This document shows, piece by piece, positions 31,180-41,696 of a DNA stretch of 64,000 nt; within the stretch, counting starts at the first letter, position 1, and each line of letters begins with the position of its first letter. The DNA comes from Paraburkholderia sp. GTDB lineage: Bacteria; Pseudomonadota; Gammaproteobacteria; Burkholderiales; Burkholderiaceae. Under the pieces are notes generated by a model. The model was not told the DNA's origin. It made no database searches and was given only the letters and a program-made list of their open reading frames with translations. The stretch covers positions 1 to 64,000 of the forward strand of contig NZ_JAPWKB010000007.1 of NCBI RefSeq assembly GCF_028283785.1, written 5' to 3'. Both the position numbers and the translations under genes were made by a program.

Positions 31180-32021
31180 TCGAAAACCGTCGCGGTTTCG
31201 ACCTCTTCTGTCACGCGGTGCTGATACTCGGCGTCGTGCTGGTCGTGTTCCCGGTCTACGTCGCGTTTTGCGCGGCGACGATGAACGAACACGAGGTGTT
31301 CAGCGTGCCGCTGTCGCTCGTGCCCAGCACGCACCTGCTCGACAACATCGCGACCGTGTGGAACCAGGGCAGCGGCAACGCGGCCGCGCCGTTCGGACGG
31401 ATGTTGCTGAACAGTCTCGTGATGGCGCTGGTGATCGCGATCGGAAAGATCGCCGTGTCGATGATTTCCGCTTACGCGATCGTGTTCTTCCGCTTTCCGC
31501 TGCGGATGCTGTCTTTCTGGCTGATCTTCATCACGCTGATGCTGCCGGTCGAAGTGCGGATTTTCCCGACCGTGCAAGTCGTGGCGTCGATGCATCTGAC
31601 CAACACGTACGCCGGACTCACGTTGCCGCTGATCGCGTCGGCCACCGCCACGTTCCTGTTTCGCCAGTTCTTCATGACGCTGCCCGACGAACTGATCGAA
31701 GCGGCGCGGATCGACGGCGCGGGCGCGATGCGCTTCTTCTGGGACGTGGTGTTGCCGCTGTCCCGCACCAATATCGCGGCGCTGTTCGTGATCACCTTCA
31801 TCTACGGCTGGAACCAGTATCTGTGGCCGATCCTGATCACCAGCCAGCAATCGCTGACGACCGCCGTGGTCGGTATCAAAAGCATGATCGCGTCCGGCGA
31901 CACCGCGACCGAATGGCATCTGGTGATGACCGCGACGCTGCTCGCGATGCTCCCGCCGCTGGTCGTCGTGCTGACGATGCAACGCTGGTTCGTGCGCGGT
32001 CTGGTCGACGCGGAAAAATGA
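31176..32021 (+). CDS. ugpE: Glycerol-3-phosphate ABC transporter permease UgpE
   Basis: This 281-residue permease is the second transmembrane subunit. It has six helices and the EAA motif [22 protein letters not shown] at about residues 177-198. The ATG at 31176 overlaps the ugpA stop by four bases. ugpC follows after 25 bases. Confidence 0.92.
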   Translation: MIENRRGFDLFCHAVLILGVVLVVFPVYVAFCAATMNEHEVFSVPLSLVPSTHLLDNIATVWNQGSGNAAAPFGRMLLNSLVMALVIAIGKIAVSMISAYAIVFFRFPLRMLSFWLIFITLMLPVEVRIFPTVQVVASMHLTNTYAGLTLPLIASATATFLFRQFFMTLPDELIEAARIDGAGAMRFFWDVVLPLSRTNIAALFVITFIYGWNQYLWPILITSQQSLTTAVVGIKSMIASGDTATEWHLVMTATLLAMLPPLVVVLTMQRWFVRGLVDAEK

Positions 32022-32046
32022 TCAAGGCAAACAAAGGCATAACGGA

Positions 32047-33132
32047 ATGGCTGCACTGACCCTGCAAGGCGTGAAAAAAAGCTACGACGGCAAACAGTTC
32101 GTGCTGCACGGCATCGACGTCGAAGTCGCGGACGGCGAATTCGTCGTGATGGTCGGCCCGTCGGGCTGCGGAAAATCCACGCTGCTGCGGATGGTTGCCG
32201 GGCTCGAACGCATCTCCGACGGCAAGATCTGGATCGCGGGCAAGGTCGTCAACGAACTGGAACCGAAAGATCGCAATATCGCGATGGTGTTCCAGAACTA
32301 CGCGCTGTATCCGCATATGAGCGTCGCGGAAAACATGGGCTACGCGCTGAAAATCGCGGGCGTGAGCCGCGCGCTGATCGACGAACGCGTGCAGACCGCC
32401 GCCGACATTCTCGAACTCGGGCCGCTGCTCGCGCGCAAGCCGCGCGAACTGTCGGGCGGACAGCGGCAGCGGGTCGCGATGGGCCGGGCGATCGTCCGCG
32501 AGCCGGCCGTGTTTCTGTTCGACGAACCGCTGTCGAACCTCGACGCGCGGCTGCGCGTGCAGATGCGGCTGGAAATCCAGCGCCTGCATGCGCGTCTCGC
32601 GACCACCAGCCTGTACGTCACGCACGACCAGATCGAGGCGATGACGCTCGCGCAACGCGTGATCGTGATGAACAAGGGTCACGCCGAACAGATCGGCGCA
32701 CCGACCGATGTCTACGAACGTCCGGCGACGGTTTTCGTGGCGAGCTTTATCGGCTCGCCGGGGATGAACCTGCTCAAAGGCCGGGTCTCCGACGACGGCG
32801 CGACGTTCGACGTCGCCGGCAACGGTCCGCGGCTGTCGCTGGCGGGTGTGCCGTGCATCGGCCGCGAGGTCGCGCGCGGTCGCGAATGGACGCTCGGGAT
32901 CCGGCCGGAACACATGACGCCGGGCCAACCGGGCGCGACCCATACGCTCACCGTCGATTCCTGCGAACTGCTCGGCGCGGACAATCTCGCGCATGGTCAA
33001 TGGGGCGCGCACGATGTGACCGTGCGTTTGCCGCACACGCACCGGCCGATGCGCGGCGACGCGCTGGAAGTGGCCTTGGCTGCGCAACACCTGCATTTCT
33101 TCGATCCGTCGACGGGACTGCGCGCGAACTGA
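32047..33132 (+). CDS. ugpC: Glycerol-3-phosphate ABC transporter ATPase UgpC
   Basis: This 361-residue ATPase energises the importer. Walker A is GPSGCGKST (residues 37-45), signature LSGGQRQR (about 135), Walker [14 protein letters not shown], and the switch histidine is in YVTHDQ. The C-terminal OB-type regulatory domain typical of MalK/UgpC follows (IRPEHMTPG). It ends the ugp operon; no ugpQ lies downstream. Confidence 0.93.
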   Translation: MAALTLQGVKKSYDGKQFVLHGIDVEVADGEFVVMVGPSGCGKSTLLRMVAGLERISDGKIWIAGKVVNELEPKDRNIAMVFQNYALYPHMSVAENMGYALKIAGVSRALIDERVQTAADILELGPLLARKPRELSGGQRQRVAMGRAIVREPAVFLFDEPLSNLDARLRVQMRLEIQRLHARLATTSLYVTHDQIEAMTLAQRVIVMNKGHAEQIGAPTDVYERPATVFVASFIGSPGMNLLKGRVSDDGATFDVAGNGPRLSLAGVPCIGREVARGREWTLGIRPEHMTPGQPGATHTLTVDSCELLGADNLAHGQWGAHDVTVRLPHTHRPMRGDALEVALAAQHLHFFDPSTGLRAN

Positions 33133-33364
33133 GCATCGCCTTCGGGCGCGCGCCCGTCACCCGGTTCGCGCGCCCGCACGCGGCCTCTGCCCTCCCCGGC
33201 ACGCCCGAAGTACAATGACGCCTCGACCCGCCCGCACGTGCCTGACCGCCGCGCCGGGCCGGAAACCGGGCATCGCATCCGCCCCGGTCATAACACCCAT
33301 ACCCATTCACCCACGTCGCCCGCCCCGTGCGCGGCCGGCGGCGTCAACGTCCTATTGCGAGCAA

Positions 33365-35029
33365 ATGGCCCAATACGTCTTCACCATGAACCGGGTCGGC
33401 AAGATCGTGCCGCCCAAGCGTCAAATCCTGAAAGACATTTCGCTGTCGTTCTTCCCCGGCGCGAAGATCGGTCTTCTCGGCCTGAACGGGTCGGGTAAAT
33501 CCACGCTGATCCGCATCATGGCCGGCGTCGATAAAGACATCGAAGGCGAAGCGACGCCGATGCCGAACCTGAACATCGGCTATCTGCCGCAGGAACCGCA
33601 ACTCGATCCGCAGAAAACCGTCCGCGAAGCCGTCGAAGAAGGTCTCGGCGACGTGTTCAACGCGCAAAAGAAGCTCGACGAAATCTACGCGGCGTACGCC
33701 GAAGAAGACGCCGACTTCGACGCGCTGGCCGCCGAACAGGCGAAGTACGAAGCGATCCTCGCCACCACCGACGGCAGCGCCGAGCAACAGATCGAAATCG
33801 CCGCCGACGCGCTGCGTCTGCCCGCATGGGACGCGAAGATCGAGCATCTGTCGGGCGGTGAAAAGCGCCGCGTCGCACTGTGCAAGCTGCTGCTCGAAAA
33901 GCCGGACATGCTGCTGCTCGACGAACCGACCAACCACCTGGACGCGGAATCGGTCGAATGGCTCGAACAGTTCCTGACGCGTTTCCCGGGCACCGTTGTT
34001 GCTGTCACTCACGATCGCTACTTCCTCGATAACGCCGCCGAGTGGATTCTCGAACTCGACCGCGGCCACGGCATTCCGTGGAAGGGCAACTACAGCAGCT
34101 GGCTCGACCAGAAGGAAGAGCGCCTGAAGCAGGAAGAGTCGTCGGAATCCGCGCGTCAGAAGGCGATCAAGAAGGAACTGGAGTGGGTGCGCCAGAACCC
34201 GAAGGGCCGTCAGGCGAAGTCGAAGGCACGGATTGCGCGCTTTGAAGAACTGAACAGCCAGGATTACCAGAAGCGCAACGAAACCTCGGAAATCTTCATC
34301 CCGGTCGGCGAACGTCTGGGCAACGAAGTGATCGAGTTCAAGAACGTCACGAAGTCGTATGGCGACCGTTTGCTGCTCGACAACGTCAGCTTCAAGATTC
34401 CGGCCGGCGCGATCGTCGGGATCATCGGGCCGAACGGCGCGGGTAAGTCCACGCTGTTCCGCATGCTGACCGACCGCGAACAGCCGGACTCGGGCGAAAT
34501 CGTCAAGGGACCGACGGTCAAGCTCGCGTATGTCGATCAAAGCCGCGACGCGCTGGACGGCACGAAGACCGTGTTCGAAGAAATTTCGGGCGGCGCCGAC
34601 GTGCTGACGGTGGGCCGTTACGAAACGCCGTCGCGTGCGTATATCGGGCGCTTCAACTTCAAGGGCGGCGATCAGCAAAAGGTTGTCGGCAATCTGTCGG
34701 GCGGTGAACGCGGCCGGCTGCATCTGGCCAAAACGCTGATCGCGGGCGGCAACGTGTTGCTGCTGGACGAACCGTCGAACGATCTGGACGTCGAAACGCT
34801 GCGCGCGCTGGAAGATGCACTGCTCGAATTCGCCGGCTCCGTGATGGTGATTTCGCACGATCGCTGGTTCCTGGACCGGATCGCGACGCACATTCTCGCT
34901 TTCGAAGGCGAATCGCAAGTGACGCTCTTCGACGGCAACTACCAGGAATACGAAGCGGACAAGCGCGCCCGCCTCGGTGAAGAAGCGGCACGTCCGAAGC
35001 GTCTGCGTTACAAACCGATCGCGCGGTAA
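33365..35029 (+). CDS. ettA: Energy-dependent translational throttle protein EttA (ABC-F)
   Basis: This 554-residue protein has two ABC ATPase domains and no membrane segment, at the length of E. coli EttA (555). Walker A motifs are GLNGSGKST (about residue 39) and GPNGAGKST (about residue 356); signatures are LSGGEKRR and LSGGERGR. Each domain ends in the ABC-F form VTHDRYFLDN / ISHDRWFLDR. The arm insertion in the first domain and the charged linker are present. It binds the ribosomal E site and gates initiation by ATP/ADP ratio. ATG 33365 gives the family start MAQYVFTM. Confidence 0.92.
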   Translation: MAQYVFTMNRVGKIVPPKRQILKDISLSFFPGAKIGLLGLNGSGKSTLIRIMAGVDKDIEGEATPMPNLNIGYLPQEPQLDPQKTVREAVEEGLGDVFNAQKKLDEIYAAYAEEDADFDALAAEQAKYEAILATTDGSAEQQIEIAADALRLPAWDAKIEHLSGGEKRRVALCKLLLEKPDMLLLDEPTNHLDAESVEWLEQFLTRFPGTVVAVTHDRYFLDNAAEWILELDRGHGIPWKGNYSSWLDQKEERLKQEESSESARQKAIKKELEWVRQNPKGRQAKSKARIARFEELNSQDYQKRNETSEIFIPVGERLGNEVIEFKNVTKSYGDRLLLDNVSFKIPAGAIVGIIGPNGAGKSTLFRMLTDREQPDSGEIVKGPTVKLAYVDQSRDALDGTKTVFEEISGGADVLTVGRYETPSRAYIGRFNFKGGDQQKVVGNLSGGERGRLHLAKTLIAGGNVLLLDEPSNDLDVETLRALEDALLEFAGSVMVISHDRWFLDRIATHILAFEGESQVTLFDGNYQEYEADKRARLGEEAARPKRLRYKPIAR

Positions 35030-35136
35030 TACTAGAAAGAGCGACGGTTGCGCACGCTGTTCGCGGAACGCGCAACCGCACAGGCCACGCCGCGCGCGCC
35101 GTCACCCGGCGCGCGTGGCCACGAGGGAGCATCAGC

Positions 35137-36267
35137 ATGGCGATGTCGTTAGGCAAACGCGTGTCCATTGCTATCGTGGGCGTCATCGTGACGCTCGCCG
35201 TGATCGCGTTCATCGGCTTGCAATACGCGCAACGCGAAATCAGGTCACGTCTGATCGACGCACTCGGTCCGCTCGGCAGCGCCGAAACGATCGATGTCGG
35301 TCTTACGTCGATCCGCCTCACCCACGTTCGCCTGAAACCGCCGCCCGGCTGGATCGGCTCCGATCCGCTACGCGCCGACGAAATCATCATCACGCCGGAT
35401 GTGCGCGACATGATCGCGCGACGCATCCATATCCGCGACGTCACCGTGCGCGGCTTCGATATGGCCGTGGTGCGCAGCGCCGACGGCACCATCCGCATTC
35501 TTCCGAATCTGCGCCAGTCGATCGCCGGACAGCGCGCCGCCGCGTCGGGCACCGACGCCGACGCCGACGAAGCGAAACGCGAAAAGCTGATCGATCACAT
35601 CAGCCTGGAAAACGGCAATTTCGAGTTCTACGACCTGACGGTCAGCAATCCGGCTTACCGGATCGTCATCAGCAGCGCCAACGCGACCGTCGATCATCTG
35701 CATCTGCCCGCACTCGACGAACCCACCACGCTGTCCGTCACCGGCGCGATCAAGGGACCGCAGCATACCGGCACGGTCGCATTCGGCGGCTGGATCCGCG
35801 TCTCGAACAAGGATTCGCAAACGACCTGCACGCTACGCGGCGTGGACATCGAAACGATCGACCCGTATCTGCTGAAAAAAGCCGGCGCGAAAGCGCAGAT
35901 CACCGGCGGCACGATCGACCTGTCGGTGCAATCGACGGTGAAGAATTATCAGTTGCACGCGCCCGGCACGTTGACGCTGCATCATCTTCAGCTCGCCGAC
36001 TCCGGGAATCCGCTCGACACCTTCATGTCGATTCCGACGCGCGCCGCGATCGCCGCGATGAAGTCGCACGGCGACGACATCACCTTGCATTTCGTACTGG
36101 ACGGCAATTTGCGCGACCCGAAATTTTCGGTGCGCGACAGCCTGATGACGCGCATCGGCGCGGGACTGGCGAACGCATTGGGCGTCAGCGCCGAGGGCGT
36201 CGCGAAAGGCGCGAACGAAACCGTGAAGGGAATCGGCAACGCGTTGAAAAACCTGCTCGGGCAATAA
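35137..36267 (+). CDS. AsmA/DUF748-like membrane-anchored protein
   Basis: This 376-residue protein has one N-terminal membrane helix (ISIAIVGVIVTLAVIAFIGL region, residues 9-28) and a long beta-rich body of the AsmA/DUF748 kind: repeated amphipathic strands with segments such as ISLENGNFEFYDLTV and ATVDHLHLPAL. Proteins of this class are being linked to phospholipid transport between the membranes, but that is not established for this family. GGGAG is well spaced from ATG 35137. It appears to be a single gene. Confidence 0.6.
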   Translation: MAMSLGKRVSIAIVGVIVTLAVIAFIGLQYAQREIRSRLIDALGPLGSAETIDVGLTSIRLTHVRLKPPPGWIGSDPLRADEIIITPDVRDMIARRIHIRDVTVRGFDMAVVRSADGTIRILPNLRQSIAGQRAAASGTDADADEAKREKLIDHISLENGNFEFYDLTVSNPAYRIVISSANATVDHLHLPALDEPTTLSVTGAIKGPQHTGTVAFGGWIRVSNKDSQTTCTLRGVDIETIDPYLLKKAGAKAQITGGTIDLSVQSTVKNYQLHAPGTLTLHHLQLADSGNPLDTFMSIPTRAAIAAMKSHGDDITLHFVLDGNLRDPKFSVRDSLMTRIGAGLANALGVSAEGVAKGANETVKGIGNALKNLLGQ

Positions 36268-36302
36268 CGCGCGGCACGCGGTGGTCGCGCCGCGTGCGAG
36301 CG

Positions 36303-36926
36303 TTAAACCGGCAGACCAAGTTCGCGCAATCGCGCTTCGGTTTGCGCGGCGTCGGTGTGATGCACGCCGTGCCAGCCGAGCGCGGTCGCGGCGTCGGCGT
36401 TCGCAAAGTTGTCGTCGATAAAGACCAGTTCTTCGGTCCGGATGCCCGGAAAGTGCGCGGCGATCCGGTCGTGCATCTCGCGGTAAATCGCCGGATCGGG
36501 TTTGGCCAGTTGCACGCGTCCCGATACGACGATGTCGCGAAACCGGTGCAGCACCGGGAAGGTGTCCCATGCATACGGAAACGTCTCAGCCGACCAGTTG
36601 GTGAGTCCGAACAGTGGCACGCCGGCGGCGTCGAGTTTGTCGAGCGTCTTCACGCCGTCTTCCAGCACGCCCGCCACCATCTCGTGCCAGCGCTCGTAGA
36701 ACGCGCGGATCAGCGCTTCGTGATCCGGAAATCGCTCGATCAGTTGAGCGGTGCCTTCCGCGATCGGCTGACCGCCGTCCTGACGGATCACCCACGCCAT
36801 ATTGCACACATGCGTCAGAAACCACCGACGCTCATCGTCGTTCGGGATCAGCTCGCGATACAGATATTGCGGATTCCAGTCGATCAGCACGCCGCCGAAA
36901 TCGAACACCACTGCCTTGATGCCCAT
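36303..36926 (-). CDS. HAD-superfamily hydrolase
   Basis: This 207-residue haloacid dehalogenase-like hydrolase has motif I FDFGGVLIDW (residues 7-16), motif II LTNWSAETF, the lysine of motif III in LAKPDPAIY and motif IV FIDDNFANAD. It resembles the YihX/dehalogenase-like subgroup, which acts on sugar phosphates or small phosphates; the substrate cannot be named. GGAGG sits before ATG 36926, better than an upstream ATG. It is convergent with the DUF748-like gene. Confidence 0.82.
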   Translation of the reverse strand: MGIKAVVFDFGGVLIDWNPQYLYRELIPNDDERRWFLTHVCNMAWVIRQDGGQPIAEGTAQLIERFPDHEALIRAFYERWHEMVAGVLEDGVKTLDKLDAAGVPLFGLTNWSAETFPYAWDTFPVLHRFRDIVVSGRVQLAKPDPAIYREMHDRIAAHFPGIRTEELVFIDDNFANADAATALGWHGVHHTDAAQTEARLRELGLPV

Positions 36927-37034
36927 CGAAGCCTCCGCTGTGTCCAACATGAAAACGGCGCGGCATCACGCGTTCGAGCGTCATGCCGCGCCGTCGGAAT
37001 CAGGCGATGCGTTGCCGCATCCGCGCGATCCGGC

Positions 37035-38849
37035 TCAAACCGGTTGCGTGCGCGTGTTCAGCCACGCGGCCGCGTCGCCCGTCACGAGCGGCGACAGACG
37101 CGCCCGCACGGTCTCGTGATAGCCGTTCAGCCACGCGCGTTCGTCGTCGCGCAACAGCGACATGTCGATGCAGCGCGTGTCGATCGGGCACAGCGTCAGC
37201 GTTTCGAACTTGAGGAAATCGCCGAGTTCGGTTTTTTCCGCCACGCGATTCATCACCAGATTTTCGATCCGCACGCCCCACCGGCCCGGCCGGTAAATGC
37301 CCGGCTCGTTCGACGTGATCATGCCTTCTTCCATCGCCGTCCACGGTTCGGCGGGCGCGTAGTGCGAGATCACCTGCGGGCCTTCGTGGACGTTCAGGAA
37401 ATAGCCGACGCCGTGACCGGTGCCGTGGCCGTAATCGGCGCCCGCTTCCCAGATCGGCGCGCGGGCGATGGCGTCGAGCATCGGTGAGCGGACGCCGCGC
37501 GGAAAGTGCGCGCGCGACAGCGCGATCATGCCCTTCAGCACCAGCGTGTAGTCGCGGCGCTGCGCATCGCTGACGGTGCCGATCGGCACGACGCGCGTGA
37601 TGTCGGTGGTGCCGCCCAGATATTGCGCGCCGGAATCGATCAGCAGCAGGCCGTTTCCTTCGATCACCGAATGCGACTCCGGCGTTGCGCGGTAATGCGG
37701 CATCGCGCCGTTCGCGTTGAAACCGGCGATCGTGCCGAAACTCAGCGACACGAAACCCGGCCGACGCGCGCGCGCCGCCGACAGTTTTTCGTCGATGGTG
37801 ATTTCGGTGATGGTTTCGCGGCCCAGCGCGCCCTCGAACCACGCGAAGAATTCGGCGAGCGCCGCGCCGTCCTGCTCCATCGTCGCGCGGATATTCACGG
37901 CGTCGGCTTCGCTCTTGCGCGACTTCAGGAAGGTTGACGGATTCACCGCCTCGACGATCTTCACGCCCGCCGGCACCACCCGCAGCGAACCGAACGTGAT
38001 GCGGCGCGGGTCGATCAGCAACGTCGCGCCGGCGGGCAACGCGGCGAGCGCGTCGGCAGCCTTCGCGTACGGTTCGACGCGCACGCCGTCCTGGGCCAGC
38101 ACATCAGCGAGCGCGGCGCTCACCTTGCCGTCCGACGTGAACAGCGACACGCCGTCCGGCCCGATCAACGCGTGCGCGACGAATACGGGGTTGTAGCTGA
38201 CGTCGGCGCCGCGCAGATTCAGCAGCCACGCGAGGTCGTCGAGCGTCGAAATGAAGTGCCATTGCGCGCCGTGATCCTGCATTGCACGACGCACCTGCGC
38301 GAGCTTTTCCGCGCGCGACACGCTGGCGTGCGGCGCGTTGTGCTCGAAGACGGTGTCCGTCGGCAGCGGCGGACGTTGCGTCCAGACCGTGTCGAACAGG
38401 TCGAGGTCGCTGCGCAGATTCACGCCGCGCGTGCCGAGCACGTGGTTCAGCGCGCGTGCCGACGCCACCCCGAGCACCGCGCCGTCAACCCCGACCACGC
38501 CGCCGGCCGGCACGTTCTGCGCAAGCCAGTCGAAATGCGGCAGCGATTGCTGGCCGCCCAGCATTTTCATCAACTGGACGCCGGTGCCGGCGAGTTGCGC
38601 TTCGGCCTGTTCCCAGTAGCGGCTGTCGGCCCACAAGCCGGCGAAATCGCCGGAGACGATCAGCGTGCCGGCCGAGCCGGTAAAGCCCGACAGCCATTCG
38701 CGGCCCTGCCAGCGACCCGGCAGATATTCGGACAGATGCGGATCGGCGGACGGCACCAGATACGCGGCGACGCCTTCGCGCTGCATCGCGGCGCGCAACT
38801 GGCTCAGACGTTCGGGGATGGAAGTGGTATCGGGGAGACGGGCATTCAT
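37035..38849 (-). CDS. Xaa-Pro aminopeptidase (M24B)
   Basis: This 604-residue metallopeptidase removes N-terminal residues preceding proline. It has two creatinase-like N-terminal domains and a C-terminal pita-bread domain. The metal ligands can be read as LLIDSGAQYLGGTTDITR (two Asp), GHGTGHGVGYFLNVHEGP (His), TSNEPGIYRPGRWG (Glu) and VRIENL (Glu). Its length matches the eukaryote-like APP1 type rather than E. coli PepP (441). The ATG at 38849 has AGGTG upstream; a GTG three codons earlier is possible. Confidence 0.9.
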   Translation of the reverse strand: MNARLPDTTSIPERLSQLRAAMQREGVAAYLVPSADPHLSEYLPGRWQGREWLSGFTGSAGTLIVSGDFAGLWADSRYWEQAEAQLAGTGVQLMKMLGGQQSLPHFDWLAQNVPAGGVVGVDGAVLGVASARALNHVLGTRGVNLRSDLDLFDTVWTQRPPLPTDTVFEHNAPHASVSRAEKLAQVRRAMQDHGAQWHFISTLDDLAWLLNLRGADVSYNPVFVAHALIGPDGVSLFTSDGKVSAALADVLAQDGVRVEPYAKAADALAALPAGATLLIDPRRITFGSLRVVPAGVKIVEAVNPSTFLKSRKSEADAVNIRATMEQDGAALAEFFAWFEGALGRETITEITIDEKLSAARARRPGFVSLSFGTIAGFNANGAMPHYRATPESHSVIEGNGLLLIDSGAQYLGGTTDITRVVPIGTVSDAQRRDYTLVLKGMIALSRAHFPRGVRSPMLDAIARAPIWEAGADYGHGTGHGVGYFLNVHEGPQVISHYAPAEPWTAMEEGMITSNEPGIYRPGRWGVRIENLVMNRVAEKTELGDFLKFETLTLCPIDTRCIDMSLLRDDERAWLNGYHETVRARLSPLVTGDAAAWLNTRTQPV

Positions 38850-38992
38850 CGGATTCACCTGGAATATTCAGCGAGCAGTTCAGCGGCGATTTCTTTGCGG
38901 ATTTTGCAGCGATTGTGCGGCTTTGCGGCCATCTGGCAACCGACTGGCAGCGGATTGGCGATGGTCTGGCGCAGCAGCGGCCATCAAACACG

Positions 38993-39247
38993 CTAACGGC
39001 GTGACAGCAAGCCGGCCGTCACGGTCACGGCGATCAACGCGACCGCCGTGCAAACCGGCCATTCGAGCGTATCACCATCGTGAAACAGGCCGATCACATT
39101 GCCTGCCATCAACGCCAACGACGATCCGGCCACACCGGCCAGCAGCGCCATCCACAGACGTGCGCGGCCCGAGCGCCGCAGCGGGTGCAGCCACCATCCC
39201 GCCACACCGACGACCGCGCCCAGTATCACGACGCCAGCCCAGCCCAT
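38993..39247 (-). CDS. Small three-helix membrane protein
   Basis: This 84-residue protein consists mostly of three hydrophobic segments (GWAGVVILGAVVGVAGWWL, MALLAGVAGSSLALMAGNVIGL and CTAVALIAVTVTAGLL) with arginine-rich connectors. The glycine-rich first helix recalls the GlsB/YeaQ/YmgE transglycosylase-associated family, but the match is loose. ATG 39247 has GCGAGG at a good distance; a GTG at 39265 would add six residues. It stands alone on the minus strand. Confidence 0.55.
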   Translation of the reverse strand: MGWAGVVILGAVVGVAGWWLHPLRRSGRARLWMALLAGVAGSSLALMAGNVIGLFHDGDTLEWPVCTAVALIAVTVTAGLLSRR

Positions 39248-39495
39248 CAGCGACGCGCCTCGCACGAAAAAGCAAAAGTCGGATTGGTCTGATAGGCGGT
39301 CGGAGTGGGGATCACTAGCATTTTTATCTCTTTAACCAGAAAGGTCAGCACGGCGCTTTTCCGCGTAGCGGTTGAGTTTAGGGGCCAGGGTAGCGTATGG
39401 CAAGCCGCGAGGCGGGCCTATGGCACTCGCCGGTAAACCGGGCCCACGACTGATCACATCGCTTCGCCGAGTCGTCCGCCCGTTGAACTCCCGAC

Positions 39496-40224
39496 ATGCG
39501 AATCGCCCTTATCGATCCCGACCTACGCCACGCCGAACTGGTCGACCGGCTGATGTTTGCCGGGGGCCACATGTGCTGGAACTTCGTGTCGAGCGCGCCC
39601 TTCCTCACCCAGGCGGACGAGCAGTACTTCGACCTCCTGCTCACCGACAACTGGGCCGGCGACCGCCCCGCCGAAGACGTGATTCCCCGCGCGCGCGACA
39701 TCCTGCCGGGCTTGCCGGTCATCGTGATGATGGCCACGCCGCGCGAAAGCGAGATTGTCGCAGCGCTGCACGCCGGCGCCGACGACTGCCTGACCAAGCC
39801 GGTGCGCGGCCCCGAAATGCTCGCGCGGGTCGATGCGCTGCTGCGGCGCGTCGGTTTGCGTCGGCCGGAACATCGGCGGCGCAATATCTTCGGCGAATAC
39901 GCGTTCGACGCCGCCAACTTCAGCGTCACGTTTCGCGGCGAGCGCGTCATCCTCACGCCGAAAGAGTTCATCTTTGCGTTATTGCTGTTTACCAACCTGT
40001 CGCGCCCGGTCTCGCGGGCGCATATTCTCGAAACGGTGTGGACGCGTCGCCGCGACGTTAAGTCGCGATCGCTCGACACGCATGCATCGCGGGTCCGCAG
40101 CAAGCTCAAACTGCGGCCGGAATACGGTTATTGCCTGACATCGCTGTACGGTTTCGGCTATCAGCTGGATCCTATTCAGCATGAAACCAGGCAAAGTCCG
40201 ATTGACGGGAATATGCCGGGCTGA
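39496..40224 (+). CDS. Orphan OmpR-type response regulator
   Basis: This 242-residue protein has an N-terminal receiver domain and a C-terminal winged helix. The acidic pair (DPD, residues 7-9), the phospho-acceptor aspartate in DLLLTDNWAGD (about residue 51), the Thr in MMATPRE and the Lys in CLTKPV are all present, so it should be phosphorylatable. The winged-helix part reads LTPKEFIFALLLF…SRAHILETVW…RSLDTHASRVRSKL. No histidine kinase gene is adjacent. The ribosome binding site is weak. hemA starts 52 bases downstream with its own promoter. Confidence 0.82.
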   Translation: MRIALIDPDLRHAELVDRLMFAGGHMCWNFVSSAPFLTQADEQYFDLLLTDNWAGDRPAEDVIPRARDILPGLPVIVMMATPRESEIVAALHAGADDCLTKPVRGPEMLARVDALLRRVGLRRPEHRRRNIFGEYAFDAANFSVTFRGERVILTPKEFIFALLLFTNLSRPVSRAHILETVWTRRRDVKSRSLDTHASRVRSKLKLRPEYGYCLTSLYGFGYQLDPIQHETRQSPIDGNMPG

Positions 40225-40245
40225 ATGTAAGAATCGCGAAAACGC

Positions 40246-40251
40246 TATAAT
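40246..40251 (+). promoter_or_regulatory. -10 box of the hemA promoter
   Basis: A perfect TATAAT lies 25 bases before the hemA ATG in an A/T-rich patch. The -35 is weak (TGAATG with an 18-base spacer), so an activator or extended contacts may help. Confidence 0.6.
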
Positions 40252-40276
40252 ATTCGGCTAAACCATAGCCCCCCTT

Positions 40277-41564
40277 ATGCAGCTTCTAACGATCGGAATC
40301 AATCACCACACCGCGCCCGTCGCCTTGCGCGAACGCGTGGCGTTTCCGCTCGAACAGATCAAACCTGCACTGGACACCTTCAAAGGCGTCTGGATGGGGC
40401 GCACGGCCCGTTCAGCACCGGAAGCGGCGATTCTTTCTACCTGCAACCGCACCGAACTCTACTGCGCGACCGACGACCAGACGGCCCGCGAAGCCGCGAT
40501 CCAGTGGCTGTCCCGCTATCACAACGTCCCCATCGACCAGCTTGCGCCGCACGTGTACGCGCTGCCGCAATCGGAAGCGGTGCGCCACGCGTTTCGCGTC
40601 GCGTCGGGGCTCGATTCGATGGTGCTCGGCGAAACGCAAATCGTCGGACAGATGAAGGACGCAGTTCGCACTGCGTCCGAAGCCGGCGCGCTCGGCACGT
40701 ACCTGAACCAGCTGTTCCAGCGCACGTTCGCGGTCGCGAAAGAAGTCCGCAGCACGACGGAAATTGGTGCGCAATCGGTGTCGATGGCGGCGGCGGCGGT
40801 TCGGCTCGCACAACGCATCTTCGACAAGGTGTCGAATCAGCGCGTGCTGTTTATCGGCGCGGGCGAAATGATCGAGCTTTGCGCGACTCACTTCGCCGCG
40901 CAGCAGCCCAAGGAACTGGTCGTCGCGAACCGCACCGCCGAGCGCGGCACGCGGCTCGCGGAACGCTTCAACGGCCGCGCCATTCCGCTGTCCGACCTGC
41001 CCCACGCGGATGCACGAGTTCGACATCATCGTGTCGTGCACGGCGTCCACGTTGCCGATCATCGGTCTTGGCGCCGTCGAACGCGCGGTGAAAGCGCGTC
41101 GTCACCGACCTATTTTCATGGTGGATCTGGCCGTGCCGCGCGACATCGAGCCGGAAGTCGGGCAACTCGAAGACGTGTTCCTGTACACCGTCGACGATCT
41201 CGGCGCGATCGTCCGCGAAGGCAATGCATCGCGGCAAGCCGCCGTTGCGCAAGCCGAAGGCATCATCGAAACGCGCGTGCAGAATTTCATGCAATGGATC
41301 GACGCGCGCAGCATCGTGCCGGTCATCCGTCATATGCACACGCAGGCCGACGCGCTGCGCCGCTCGGAACTCGAACGCGCGCAAAAGATGCTCGCGCGCG
41401 GCGACGATCCCGCCGCCGTGCTCGAAGCGCTGTCGCAGGCGCTGACCAACAAGCTGATCCACGGTCCGACACACGCGCTGAATCACGCCAGCAGCGACAA
41501 GCGCGATACGCTGATCGAAATGATGAGCGGCTTCTACAGACACTCCGGTTCTTCGGAGCGTTAG
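40277..41564 (+). pseudogene. hemA: Glutamyl-tRNA reductase, broken by one extra C
   Basis: The first 241 codons give a normal HemA: the catalytic cysteine in [12 protein letters not shown] (about residue 54), [20 protein letters not shown] and the NADPH-binding [13 protein letters not shown]. At 41000-41003 there are four C where three would restore [17 protein letters not shown]. The rest ([13 protein letters not shown], then the dimerisation domain) continues in the new frame to TAG 41562-41564. Corrected length is 428 residues, normal for Burkholderia. HemA is needed for all tetrapyrrole synthesis in this group, so a homopolymer sequencing error is far more likely than a real lesion. Confidence 0.9.
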
Positions 41565-41696
41565 CGGCGTTGCCGCTGCGGCGCGGTTCGCTTCACGTCG
41601 TTCGAACGACGGACTGCCGCCCATCACGCACAGGGCACTCGCCCGCTTTTCTCACCGTCCCGTCGTCTTTTCCGGAGCCCGCTCCGTACCGCCCCG

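Noticed and set aside
40990..41010. Programmed ribosomal frameshift in hemA
   Set aside because: No slippery heptamer, stimulatory hairpin or internal Shine-Dalgarno is seen at the C run, and hemA genes are not known to use frameshifting.
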